DNA of 10,964 nt, taken from JAVVSR01 sp036654095. Lineage in GTDB: Bacteria > Bacillota > Clostridia > Christensenellales > CAG-917. The stretch is from the NCBI GenBank assembly GCA_036654095.1, contig JAVVSR010000019.1, forward strand, positions 1-10,964. Direction: 5' to 3'. Every line of letters begins with the position of its first letter. Positions within the stretch are counted from its first letter, which is position 1. The notes beneath the pieces were generated by a model. The model did no database searches. It saw nothing but the letters and a program-made list of their open reading frames with translations, and was not told the origin of the DNA. Positions 1 through 5,477 of this stretch are shown here, in pieces. The position numbers and the translations under genes were made by a program.

Positions 1-69
1 CAAGAGCCAAGAGCCAAGAGCCAAGAGCCAAGAGCCAAGAGCCAAGAGCCAAGAGCCAAGAGCCAAGAG
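1..69. repeat. 7-bp tandem repeat (CAAGAGC)n
   Basis: Nine perfect copies of CAAGAGC plus six bases of a tenth, with no mismatch. The array starts at the window edge, so it probably extends to the left. No reading frame or ribosome binding site goes with it. It reads as a simple-sequence variable-number repeat; its perfect copies suggest recent slippage or an assembly edge. Confidence 0.95.
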
Positions 70-112
70 TTTGAATGTATAAAAACTTGAACAATACGGA
101 ACATAACAAATA

Positions 113-690
113 ACGCAGTTTTGAATAAAATAGCGATGGATTTATGATGTATGAAAAGAAAAAACAGCAAGATGTCTTAGAGAGCAGCTAAATATTTGCA
201 CAAATTTGTGCATTTTGATTAAAAAACNNNNNNNNNNNNNNNNNNNNNNNNNNNNNNNNNNNNNNNNNNNNNNNNNNNNNNNNNNNNNNNNNNNNNNNNN
301 NNNNNNNNNNNNNNNNNNNNNNNNNNNAAAGAGGCAAGCGCCGTTTGAACTCAACGCAAAAAAGCGCAAGTTTTAATAGAATAACGATGGATTATGATGT
401 ATGAAAGGAAAGCGGCAAATTGTCTTAGAGAGCAGCTAAATATTTGCACAAATTTGTGCATTTTGATTAAAAAACATATAAAAAGAGGCAAGCGCCGTTT
501 GAACTCAACGCAAAAAAGCGCAAGTTTTAATAGAATTACGATGGATTATGATGTATGAAAGGAAAGCGGCTAATTGTCTTAGAGAGCAGCTAAATATTTG
601 CACAAATTTGTGCATTTTAATAGATAAAACGAACAAAAAGAGGCAAGCACAGCTTGAACTTAACACAAAAGTAGGCAAATCAGGCAAATA
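113..690. repeat. 154-bp tandem repeat array, interrupted by an N gap
   Basis: Two nearly identical units run from 328 to 481 and from 482 to about 636. They differ at about two positions over the first 134 bases and then diverge for about 20 bases. A partial unit follows (637 to about 675), and a more diverged unit lies left of the gap (about 113-227). Each of the three fuller units carries the perfect palindrome TGCACAAATTTGTGCA, at 197-212, 445-460 and 599-614. Minus-strand open frames across the units (for example 505-687) share peptides only because the DNA repeats; they lack ribosome binding sites and I read the array as non-coding. Confidence 0.9.
228..327. other. Assembly gap of 100 N
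   Basis: Exactly 100 undetermined bases, a common placeholder for a gap of unknown size. The base left of the gap matches position 475 of the next repeat unit and the base right of it matches position 482. If the array is regular, the true gap is therefore about 6 bases plus a whole number of 154-bp units, not 100. Confidence 0.95.
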
Positions 691-700
691 AGACGGTGTA

Positions 701-862
701 TTAATTAAAGCGTTTCAAATCGCATAAACAACTTGAGCATAGTCCATCGCTGGCTATTGCACAGTGTTCGCAACACGTTTTTCCGCAATGAGCGCAAATA
801 AAAGCGTTTTCGGCAGTACAATCGCTACCACAAAGGCTGCATTTAACAGTTTTCAACGTCAT
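701..862 (-). CDS. Small cysteine-rich putative zinc-binding protein (53 aa)
   Basis: I do not recognise the family. The 53 residues hold 11 cysteines and two histidines. The spacing is C8-x2-C11-x3-C15, C23-x2-C26-x3-C30-C31-x2-C34, then C42-x2-C45-x-C47, and CxxCG-type knuckles begin at C8 and C23. This is typical of zinc-ribbon or treble-clef folds binding two or more Zn2+, but the fold is inference. There is no signal peptide or membrane segment, so it is probably cytoplasmic. I chose the ATG at 862 because TAGGAGAT sits directly upstream. The frame stays open to 1006, but that extension has no cysteine motif and looks like 5' leader. It stands alone between the 154-bp repeats and the parS cluster, reading toward the repeats. 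No terminator is evident. Confidence 0.6.
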   Translation of the reverse strand: MTLKTVKCSLCGSDCTAENAFICAHCGKTCCEHCAIASDGLCSSCLCDLKRFN

Positions 863-1180
863 ATCTCCTAAAATTATATAATTACTTATAAACCTAACCT
901 TAAAACCCAACTTAAAACCCTCAAAAACAGGATATTGCGCGTGCCACTCCAAGGCAAATATAAAACCTAATAATAAAGTGTTTACCAACTTAATAATTAT
1001 ATACACTCAAGAAAAAATTGTGCATGTAGCGCGCATATTTATCAACAATTACGAGCATGTAAAATAACACGGAGAGAGCAACAAATTTTATTCAATTACT
1101 ATACGAAATGTTATATAAACTTATCAAAAACCCTTATTTTAATGCGAAAATGGCAATAAAACGCGATAATATTCAAGTTT
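863..1180. other. AT-rich intergenic region left of parS
   Basis: No gene seen. It contains the leader of the cysteine-rich gene, two direct copies of CTTAAAACCC (about 899-920), and TTATCAACA at 1039-1047, one base off the DnaA-box consensus TTATNCACA. A single near match in AT-rich DNA is not evidence of an origin. Confidence 0.6.
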
Positions 1181-1196
1181 TGTTTCGCGTGGAACA
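1181..1196 (+). other. parS-like ParB/Spo0J binding site 1
   Basis: TGTTTCGCGTGGAACA differs from the widely conserved chromosomal parS TGTTTCACGTGAAACA at two positions. parS is the DNA site where ParB/Spo0J loads as a CTP-dependent clamp for chromosome segregation and SMC loading. It is the leftmost of three sites in 124 bp. Confidence 0.85.
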
Positions 1197-1223
1197 AATG
1201 TGGATAGAGGTAGACTGGTGCAT

Positions 1224-1239
1224 TGTTTCGCGTGAAACA
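1224..1239 (+). other. parS-like ParB/Spo0J binding site 2
   Basis: TGTTTCGCGTGAAACA, one base (A7 to G) from the canonical parS. It lies 27 bases after site 1 in the same orientation. The clustering of three copies makes a chance match very unlikely. Confidence 0.9.
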
Positions 1240-1282
1240 TATAAATATGAAATAAAGCTTTTTTAATAAATAATAAGGAAAA

Positions 1283-1310
1283 CTTAATTGTTTCGCGTGA
1301 AACAATTAAG
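1283..1310 (+). other. parS-like site 3 within a 28-bp inverted repeat
   Basis: The core TGTTTCGCGTGAAACA (1289-1304) is identical to site 2. The symmetry extends six bases on each side: 12-bp arms CTTAATTGTTTC and GAAACAATTAAG flank the centre GCGT. An open minus-strand frame across all three sites (1111-1305) exists only because parS translates repeatedly as FHAKQ/FTRN and is not a gene. Confidence 0.9.
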
Positions 1311-1340
1311 CGTAAGTTGTCAACATAAAAATATAGAGTT

Positions 1341-1368
1341 TTGCAATAAATGTATATTTTTATATGAT
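1341..1368 (+). promoter_or_regulatory. Candidate promoter of the 46-aa peptide gene
   Basis: TTGCAA (1341-1346), a 16-base spacer and TATGAT (1363-1368). The -10 is 5/6 to consensus and the -35 is 4/6. It lies 28 bases before the start codon in AT-rich DNA where chance matches are common, so it is only a candidate. Confidence 0.35.
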
Positions 1369-1396
1369 TAAGAAATGATTTTATAGAGGTAAAATT

Positions 1397-1537
1397 ATGA
1401 AAAAGAAAAACAAAAGCAAGGTTGACGCTATAATAGACGAACTAACAAAATCTAATAAATTTGATGTGCTTGGTATGTATACTGCAAATCCGCTTTATCC
1501 GCTTGAAACCCCGACCCAAGATGCCGACGACTTGTAA
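1397..1537 (+). CDS. 46-aa conserved-type peptide ending PTQDADDL
   Basis: The frame runs from ATG to TAA with an AGAGGT ribosome binding site six bases upstream. It starts with a lysine-rich stretch (MKKKNKSK), continues with a short likely helix (VDAIIDELTK, residues 9-18), and ends with DVLGMYTANP (23-32) and an acidic PTQDADDL tail (39-46). From memory, short Clostridia peptides share a VLGSYTG...PxQDADDL pattern and are annotated only as hypothetical; the match here is recognition rather than a search result. There is no membrane segment or cysteine. It lies 86 bases after the last parS-like site and just before the 19-bp repeat array. Function unknown; it is probably cytoplasmic. Confidence 0.7.
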   Translation: MKKKNKSKVDAIIDELTKSNKFDVLGMYTANPLYPLETPTQDADDL

Positions 1538-1548
1538 AGTGTGATTTA

Positions 1549-1756
1549 AGCGCTTTTTGTTGGTTGAAGTGCTTATTGTTGAGTAAAGCGCTTGTTATTA
1601 GGCAAATGCTTATTATTAAGCAAAATGCTTGTTGTTGAGAAGAGTGCCTATTGCTGAGGAAAGCGATTGTTGTTAAGCAAAGTGTTTGTTATTAAGCAAA
1701 ATGCTTGTTGTTGAGAAGAGTGCCTATTGCCGAGGAAAGTGCTTATTAGTGAGTAA
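1549..1756 (+). repeat. 19-bp tandem repeat array, 11 units
   Basis: Eleven contiguous units with approximate consensus AGTGCTTGTTGTTGAGNAA; ten are 19 bases and one (1606-1623) is 18. Units 4-6 and 8-10 are near copies of each other, showing a higher-order period of about 76 bases. The period is not a multiple of three, so a coding role is unlikely. The plus strand is rich in G and T. The repeat begins 11 bases after the stop codon of the 46-aa peptide gene. Confidence 0.9.
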
Positions 1757-1914
1757 GGTGGCAGTTAATTGTATTATGGCATTGTTCGGTTGTGTTCGTT
1801 GCTTGGGTTGTGACCACTCACTTGAGTTATGGTATTTGGCGGAATCTATCAAAATGCAAAATTTTTGTAATTGCAATTTTTAAAACAAAGTTGTGTTTTG
1901 TAATTAATAATAAG
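1757..1914. other. Unassigned spacer
   Basis: No convincing gene. A plus-strand frame continues from the 19-bp array to 1883 and could start at the ATG at 1776 (35 aa, four cysteines), but there is no ribosome binding site at a useful distance. A weak inverted repeat AAAACA/TGTTTT lies at about 1882-1899. Confidence 0.5.
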
Positions 1915-1923
1915 TTTTGAAGT

Positions 1924-1966
1924 AAAAAATCGCCTTGCTTAAATAGAGGTGGCGTCAGCAAGACGA
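1924..1966 (-). terminator. Intrinsic terminator, copy 1
   Basis: On the minus strand, the arms TCGTCTTGCT and AGCAAGGCGA pair over 10 bp with one G-U wobble around a 17-base loop. A run of six T follows (six A at 1924-1929 on the plus strand). Confidence 0.7.
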
Positions 1967-2039
1967 TATTTGGCGAGCATGATGTGTTTGTAATTCTAAA
2001 ATCACGTAAAAGATGGTCGAGTAAAATACCAAATTTTTA

Positions 2040-2096
2040 TTAGCGCAAAAGCGGATTATTTTCAGGCGCGCAAACTTTCCAATTCATGGCGAACAA
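2040..2096 (-). pseudogene. 3' remnant of a second flavodiiron protein gene
   Basis: Bases 2059-2097 match 2933-2971, inside the 3' end of the intact flavodiiron gene, at 35 of 39 positions. In the same minus-strand frame they read LFAMNWKVCAPE, against LLAMNWEVSAPE in the intact protein. After APE the two diverge: the remnant ends NNPLLR then TAA, the intact gene ends KVMWNI. Upstream of the leucine the homology stops. It has no start codon or upstream domain, so it is a fragment left by duplication or recombination and not a gene. Confidence 0.75.
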
Positions 2097-2105
2097 TTTT
2101 GAAGT

Positions 2106-2148
2106 AAAAAATCGCCTTGCTAAAAGAGATGTGGTGTCAGCAAGACGA
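2106..2148 (-). terminator. Intrinsic terminator, copy 2
   Basis: Same arms as copy 1 (2112-2121 and 2139-2148) and the same run of six T on the minus strand; only the loop differs. It is the first terminator I can find downstream of the flavodiiron gene, about 770 bases past its stop codon. It may therefore end that transcript after it crosses the 31-bp repeats. Confidence 0.7.
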
Positions 2149-2271
2149 TATTTGGCGAGCATGATGTGTTTGTAATTGTAAAATCACGTAACAGATGGTC
2201 GAGTAAAATACCAAATTTTTATTAGCGCAAAAGCGGATTATTTTCGGGCGACACAGTGTGCGATATAGTAG

Positions 2272-2860
2272 TTAAACACATGGTATGTTTGGTAATGACA
2301 GGTAAATACGTGATATTATTAGTAACGGTAGACTAAGTACGTGGTATGTTTTGTGGTGGTAGACTAAACACATGGTATGTTTTGCAATGACTGGTAAATG
2401 AGTGATATGTTTGGTTATTCAGATTGTATACTTGTTATGCTATTGTAACGGTAGACTAAGTGCGCGGTATGTTTTTGTGGTGGTAGGCTACACATAGTGT
2501 GTATGATAATGACTGGTAAAACACGTGTTATGCTATTGTAACGGTAGACTAAGAACGTGGTGTGTTTAGTTATGTCAGGTTGTATGTGTGGTATGTTTTG
2601 TAACGGAAAACCAAGTGCGCGGTATGTTTTTGTGGTGGTAGGCTAAACACATAGTATGTTTGGTAATGACAGGTAAATACGTGATATTATTAGTAACGCT
2701 AGACTAAGTACGTGGTATGTTTTTGTGGTGGTAGACTAAGCGCGTGGTGTGTTTAGTTTTGTCAGGTTGTATATGTGATATGTTTGGTTATGTCAAGTTG
2801 TATGCGTGGTATGTTTTGATAACGACGGGAAAACACGTGATATTATTAGTAAGTGCAAAA
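2272..2860 (+). repeat. Degenerate ~31-bp minisatellite, about 19 units
   Basis: The core GTGGTATGTTT or a variant (GATATTATT, GTTATGCTA) recurs with cores near 2282, 2311, 2343, 2374, 2404, 2434, 2466, 2497, 2527, 2559, 2590, 2621, 2653, 2682, 2714, 2746, 2777, 2809 and 2839. Spacings are 29 to 32 bases, mean about 31. The linkers come in a few types, such as GACAGGTAAATAC and GGTGGTAGACTAAG. A three-unit block at 2273-2368 recurs almost unchanged at 2644-2739, a shift of 371 bases or 12 units. The plus strand is G/T-rich and poor in C. No coding frame or unique spacers are seen. Confidence 0.85.
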
Positions 2861-2913
2861 ACAATGAGTTGATTTGTGGTTGTTAGCTTGGTTGGCGCGT
2901 ATGGTAAAACTGC

Positions 2914-4032
2914 TTAAATATTCCACATAACTTTTTCGGGCGCGCTAACTTCCCAATTCATGGCGAGCAATATTTCCTCTATTTGCTTTATGGATTCGCC
3001 ACTCCAGCCGTATGAGCCAAATGCTTTTCCAATGCGATTTTTTGGACGAAGTCCCTTTAAATAAGTGAGAAATGCGGAAACAGATGGAAGCATCGTGTTG
3101 TTCAGTGTTGGCGAGCCGACGAAAACATATTTTGCATCAATTAGCCTTGACATTGCATAAGAGTAGTGGTGTTCGCTCAAATTTATGAGTTCGCAAGCAA
3201 TGCCGTCGCTAGCGAATGAAGCGGCTAGTTTGGTTGCGAGTTTCGTTGTAGTACCCCACATTGTATCAAATACAATAACTGCTTTTTTGGAATCCGTTTC
3301 ATTATTTGCGTATGAAATGTATTTTTGAAACACCTCCGCGATGTGAGATTTTAAAATAACACCGTGCGAAGGACAAACTAAGTCAATTTTTAATGACGAA
3401 ATAGCGTCAACAAGTTTTAGTACTTGCGCGCCAAACGGCATAACGATATTTGCGTAATAATCGGCAACGCGTTCAAGTAATTGGTCGAGGTTGAGGTCGG
3501 TATCCCACATTGCGCCCGTTCCAATATGTTGGCCAAACGCGTCGTTTGAAAACAAGATGTTTGCTTCGGCGAGAAAGGTGCTCATACTATCTGGCCAGTG
3601 TACCATTGGCATAGGGATAAAATTAAAAGTGTACTGGCCTGAGGTTAGCGTATCGTTGGCGCGAACGGCAATAAACTTATAGACAGAAGATGGATAATAA
3701 ATTTTAAGTTCCCTTTCGGCGGCGACGGTGCCATAAATGACGGCGTTTGGATATTTTAAAACGACATCGGGAAGCGCGCCGCTGTGGTCGGGCTCGACGT
3801 GATTGCAAATAATGTAATCAATTTGTCGGTCGCCCAAAATGGTTGAAATATTGTCAAGAAGTTGGCTTGAAAACTTTGCTTTAACGAAATCAACAAGAAC
3901 AACCTTTTCGTCGACAATTAAATAAGAATTATAAGTTGTCCCGAATGGTGTTTGATATCCGTGAAATATCCGAACATTTTCATCGACAACCCCTACGCTA
4001 TAAATATTTGTTTTTATCTTGTTTTTTTCCAT
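2914..4032 (-). CDS. fprA: A-type flavodiiron protein (FprA family)
   Basis: Cytoplasmic flavodiiron protein of 372 aa, of the family that reduces O2 to water and/or NO to N2O with electrons from rubredoxin or related donors, protecting anaerobes. Residues 1-250 are the metallo-beta-lactamase-like diiron domain with all expected ligands: H78-x-E80-x-D82-H83, H145, D164 and H223. Residues 251-372 are flavodoxin-like with the FMN phosphate loop DTMWGTT (256-262) and a GSPTLNN loop (306-312). Family members are usually near 400 aa; this one stops soon after the last flavodoxin strand and seems to lack the C-terminal 25 or so residues. The ATG at 4032 follows AAAGGGG. It is monocistronic and divergent from rpmH. 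O2 versus NO preference cannot be told from sequence; fprA is a family name here. Confidence 0.93.
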   Translation of the reverse strand: MEKNKIKTNIYSVGVVDENVRIFHGYQTPFGTTYNSYLIVDEKVVLVDFVKAKFSSQLLDNISTILGDRQIDYIICNHVEPDHSGALPDVVLKYPNAVIYGTVAAERELKIYYPSSVYKFIAVRANDTLTSGQYTFNFIPMPMVHWPDSMSTFLAEANILFSNDAFGQHIGTGAMWDTDLNLDQLLERVADYYANIVMPFGAQVLKLVDAISSLKIDLVCPSHGVILKSHIAEVFQKYISYANNETDSKKAVIVFDTMWGTTTKLATKLAASFASDGIACELINLSEHHYSYAMSRLIDAKYVFVGSPTLNNTMLPSVSAFLTYLKGLRPKNRIGKAFGSYGWSGESIKQIEEILLAMNWEVSAPEKVMWNI

Positions 4033-4082
4033 ATATGCCCCTTTATTTTAAAATCAGTTGAATTTATTTTATTTGTAAAATT

Positions 4083-4111
4083 ATTATATCACAAATGTTG
4101 TTTTATGACAA
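4083..4111 (-). promoter_or_regulatory. Promoter of the flavodiiron gene
   Basis: On the minus strand: TTGTCA (4106-4111), a 17-base spacer, and a perfect TATAAT (4083-4088) preceded by an extended -10 TG. The start point would be near 4076, giving a leader of about 44 bases. No repressor operator is recognisable. Confidence 0.8.
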
Positions 4112-4599
4112 ACCGAATTGATGTTCACGTCGGCGGATAAATGCCAAGTAAATGCGATAATACAGGGTAAACAAAAAAAGTTTAATTTGCGGCGATATAA
4201 ATGGTATAAATATTTGCGCGATAAAAAGTGAATGTATATTTAACCCAACAAAAATAATTGCTAAAGTTATGCGCGCTAGTGCAACATAAGCTTCATTCTT
4301 GTAATTATTGAAAAATTACAAGAATGAAGCCATAAAGAAAAAAATGAAATAAACAAATATTGAAAGCTTTAAATAAACAAAAAATAAGCCTTTATTTGCT
4401 TAATAAACCATTTAATAAATATTACTTATTAATGCAAAGCATTAATAAAAACATAAAATAATATAAAGATATATTTTAAAAAATAAAAAGCAAATAATTA
4501 TTAGAAACAATTTGTAAAAATTAGATATTAAGCTAATTATCCTATCCTTTGTTGATTTAACAAGTTTGCTTGGAACAAAAAAAGAATGGCGTAAAAAAG
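4112..4599. other. AT-rich divergent intergenic region
   Basis: No gene between the flavodiiron and rpmH promoters. Most of it is A/T with runs such as TTTAATAAATATTACTTATT. This is where many Firmicutes carry oriC next to dnaA. I searched by eye for TTATNCACA and its complement and found no cluster of close matches, so an origin is not supported. The only clear structure is the inverted repeat at 4290-4330. Confidence 0.7.
4290..4330. repeat. Perfect 17-bp inverted repeat, 7-base loop
   Basis: The arms GCTTCATTCTTGTAATT and AATTACAAGAATGAAGC are exact complements around ATTGAAA. Neither side has a T run, and the site lies between two divergent promoters, so it is not an obvious terminator of either gene. 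It could be a cruciform, an operator, a small-RNA hairpin or the trace of a mobile element. Confidence 0.85.
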
Positions 4600-4628
4600 T
4601 TGACACCTTTATAAAATTACACTATAAT
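4600..4628 (+). promoter_or_regulatory. Consensus sigma-A promoter of the rpmH operon
   Basis: TTGACA (4600-4605), a 17-base spacer and TATAAT (4623-4628): a perfect match to the vegetative consensus. Transcription should start near 4635. The leader of about 58 bases contains a weak AT hairpin, CTTATA/TATAAG (4640-4655). Confidence 0.93.
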
Positions 4629-4692
4629 GTACAAGCATTCTTATATTTTTATAAGTATAGTAGTTAAATAATCCTAAATCAAGGAGGCATAT

Positions 4693-4827
4693 ATGAAAAG
4701 GACATACCAACCCAAGAAAAGACAACGTAGCAAAGTTCACGGTTTTCGTGAGAGGATGAGCACCACAGCAGGCAGAAAAGTATTGAGAAGCCGTCGTATC
4801 AAGGGCAGAAAAAAACTTTCGGCGTAA
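4693..4827 (+). CDS. rpmH: 50S ribosomal protein L34
   Basis: A 44-aa, strongly basic protein that fits the L34 family in length and sequence: it starts MKRTYQPKKRQR, has the HGFRERM segment (residues 16-22), the STTAGRKVL segment (23-31) and the closing RRIKGRKKLSA. L34 is a component of the large ribosomal subunit. The ATG follows AAGGAGG at a six-base spacing, an ideal ribosome binding site. It is the first gene of the operon, behind the consensus promoter, and is followed by rnpA as in nearly all bacteria. Confidence 0.98.
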   Translation: MKRTYQPKKRQRSKVHGFRERMSTTAGRKVLRSRRIKGRKKLSA

Positions 4828-4834
4828 TTAACTT

Positions 4835-4877
4835 AGCAATCAATTCGATTGCTTTAGTTCTCAAAACACAGGAGAAC
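4835..4877 (+). promoter_or_regulatory. Two hairpins between rpmH and rnpA
   Basis: The first is AGCAATC/GATTGCT (4835-4841 with 4847-4853, loop of five). The second is GTTCTC/GAGAAC (4857-4862 with 4872-4877, loop of nine). The second pairs most of the AGGAG (4870-4874) that should serve rnpA and could dampen its translation relative to rpmH. The stems are only 6-7 bp, so a function is inference. Confidence 0.4.
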
Positions 4878-4887
4878 GGGGTAGCAA

Positions 4888-5238
4888 ATGCAGGCACAAT
4901 ATCGTTTAAAAAGCAGAGCATCTTTCAATTATGTTTATAAAAAAGGGAAAAGTGTTTCAAACAAGGAAATGATATTGGTGTATGTTAGAACGCAAAAATT
5001 AATGAAGGTTGGTTTTTCCGTCAGCAAGAAGGTTGGCAACAGTGTCACGAGAAATCGTGTAAAGCGGTTGTTGAAAGAAAGTTTTCGGCTGATGATACCT
5101 GAAATTGATAGAGGATTTAATTATATAGTTGTGGCTCGCGCCACGCTTGTCGGGCTAAGTTTTTCTGAAGTGGCGGCATCGTTGCGGTCGGTTTTGGAAA
5201 AAGGCGGGAAGATTAAAGCGTCTGCGGAGGCAAAATGA
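4888..5238 (+). CDS. rnpA: Ribonuclease P protein component
   Basis: A 116-aa basic protein that partners the RNase P RNA to mature tRNA 5' ends. It shows the family core GFSVSKKVGNSV (42-53) followed by the RNR signature TRNRVKRLLKE (54-64). The N-terminal YRLKSRASFNYVYKKGK (5-21) is also typical, and the length matches the usual 110-120. The ribosome binding site is imperfect: AGGAG is 13 bases upstream of the ATG and partly inside a predicted hairpin. Its stop codon overlaps the yidD start (ATGA), which suggests translational coupling. Confidence 0.97.
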   Translation: MQAQYRLKSRASFNYVYKKGKSVSNKEMILVYVRTQKLMKVGFSVSKKVGNSVTRNRVKRLLKESFRLMIPEIDRGFNYIVVARATLVGLSFSEVAASLRSVLEKGGKIKASAEAK

Positions 5239-5477
5239 GGTCGATTAGCGAATTATTAATCGGATTTTATAAAAGGTTTATATCCTCTTCGACGATACAT
5301 CGATGTATTTACACTCCTACCTGTTCAATGTATACACTGACATCCATCAAAAAGCACGGCGCAATTAAGGGCTGTTTGATGGGAGCAAGGCGGATTCTCC
5401 GCTGCACACCCTTTCACAAGGGCGGTTACGACCCCGTACCCGAAAACTATAAAGGAAACGCAAAATGGTTAATTTGA
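5235..5477 (+). CDS. yidD: Membrane protein insertion efficiency factor YidD
   Basis: An 80-aa member of the YidD family, a small amphipathic inner-face membrane protein that assists YidC-dependent insertion. Visible signatures are C24-x5-C30-S (CIYTPTCS), the HGAIKG segment (41-46) and RCTPFHKGGYDPVP (56-69). It overlaps the rnpA stop by four bases, with GGAGG four bases before the ATG. Its last 13 bases overlap yidC, so the pair is probably translated together. The first motif is CIYTPTCS rather than the commoner CRFxPTCS. Confidence 0.96.
   Translation: MRSISELLIGFYKRFISSSTIHRCIYTPTCSMYTLTSIKKHGAIKGCLMGARRILRCTPFHKGGYDPVPENYKGNAKWLI

Larger units (their letters stand above)
1915..2250 (-). 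repeat. 154-bp direct repeat pair at 182-bp offset
   Basis: Copy 1 (1915-2068) and copy 2 (2097-2250) match at about 147 of 154 positions. Four of the seven differences fall in the loop of a hairpin whose arms are unchanged. Read on the minus strand, each copy has the last codons of a flavodiiron-like gene (PENNPLLR and TAA), a 3' untranslated stretch and an intrinsic terminator. The 28 bases between the copies are further upstream coding sequence of the same fragment. This is best explained by tandem duplication of a gene end. Confidence 0.88.

Noticed and set aside
328..636. Homology between the 154-bp tandem units and the 154-bp copies at 1915-2250
   Set aside because: The equal length is a coincidence; I see no shared sequence.
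142..687. Two similar minus-strand frames (IKMHKFVQIFSCSLR in common)
   Set aside because: The similarity comes from the 154-bp DNA repeat; one frame crosses the N gap and neither has a ribosome binding site.
1039..1207. DnaA boxes TTATCAACA (1039-1047) and TGTGGATAG (1199-1207)
   Set aside because: Only two, each with one mismatch and 160 bases apart; too few to call an origin.
1111..1305. Minus-strand open frame of 64 codons
   Set aside because: Its repeated FHAKQ and FTRN peptides are translations of the parS-like sites; no ribosome binding site.
1686..1883. Plus-strand frame of 65 codons with several cysteines
   Set aside because: The first half is 19-bp repeat sequence, and the inner ATG at 1776 lacks a ribosome binding site at usable distance.
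2272..2860. CRISPR array
   Set aside because: The units are contiguous and degenerate, the 31-bp period leaves no room for unique spacers, and no cas gene is present.
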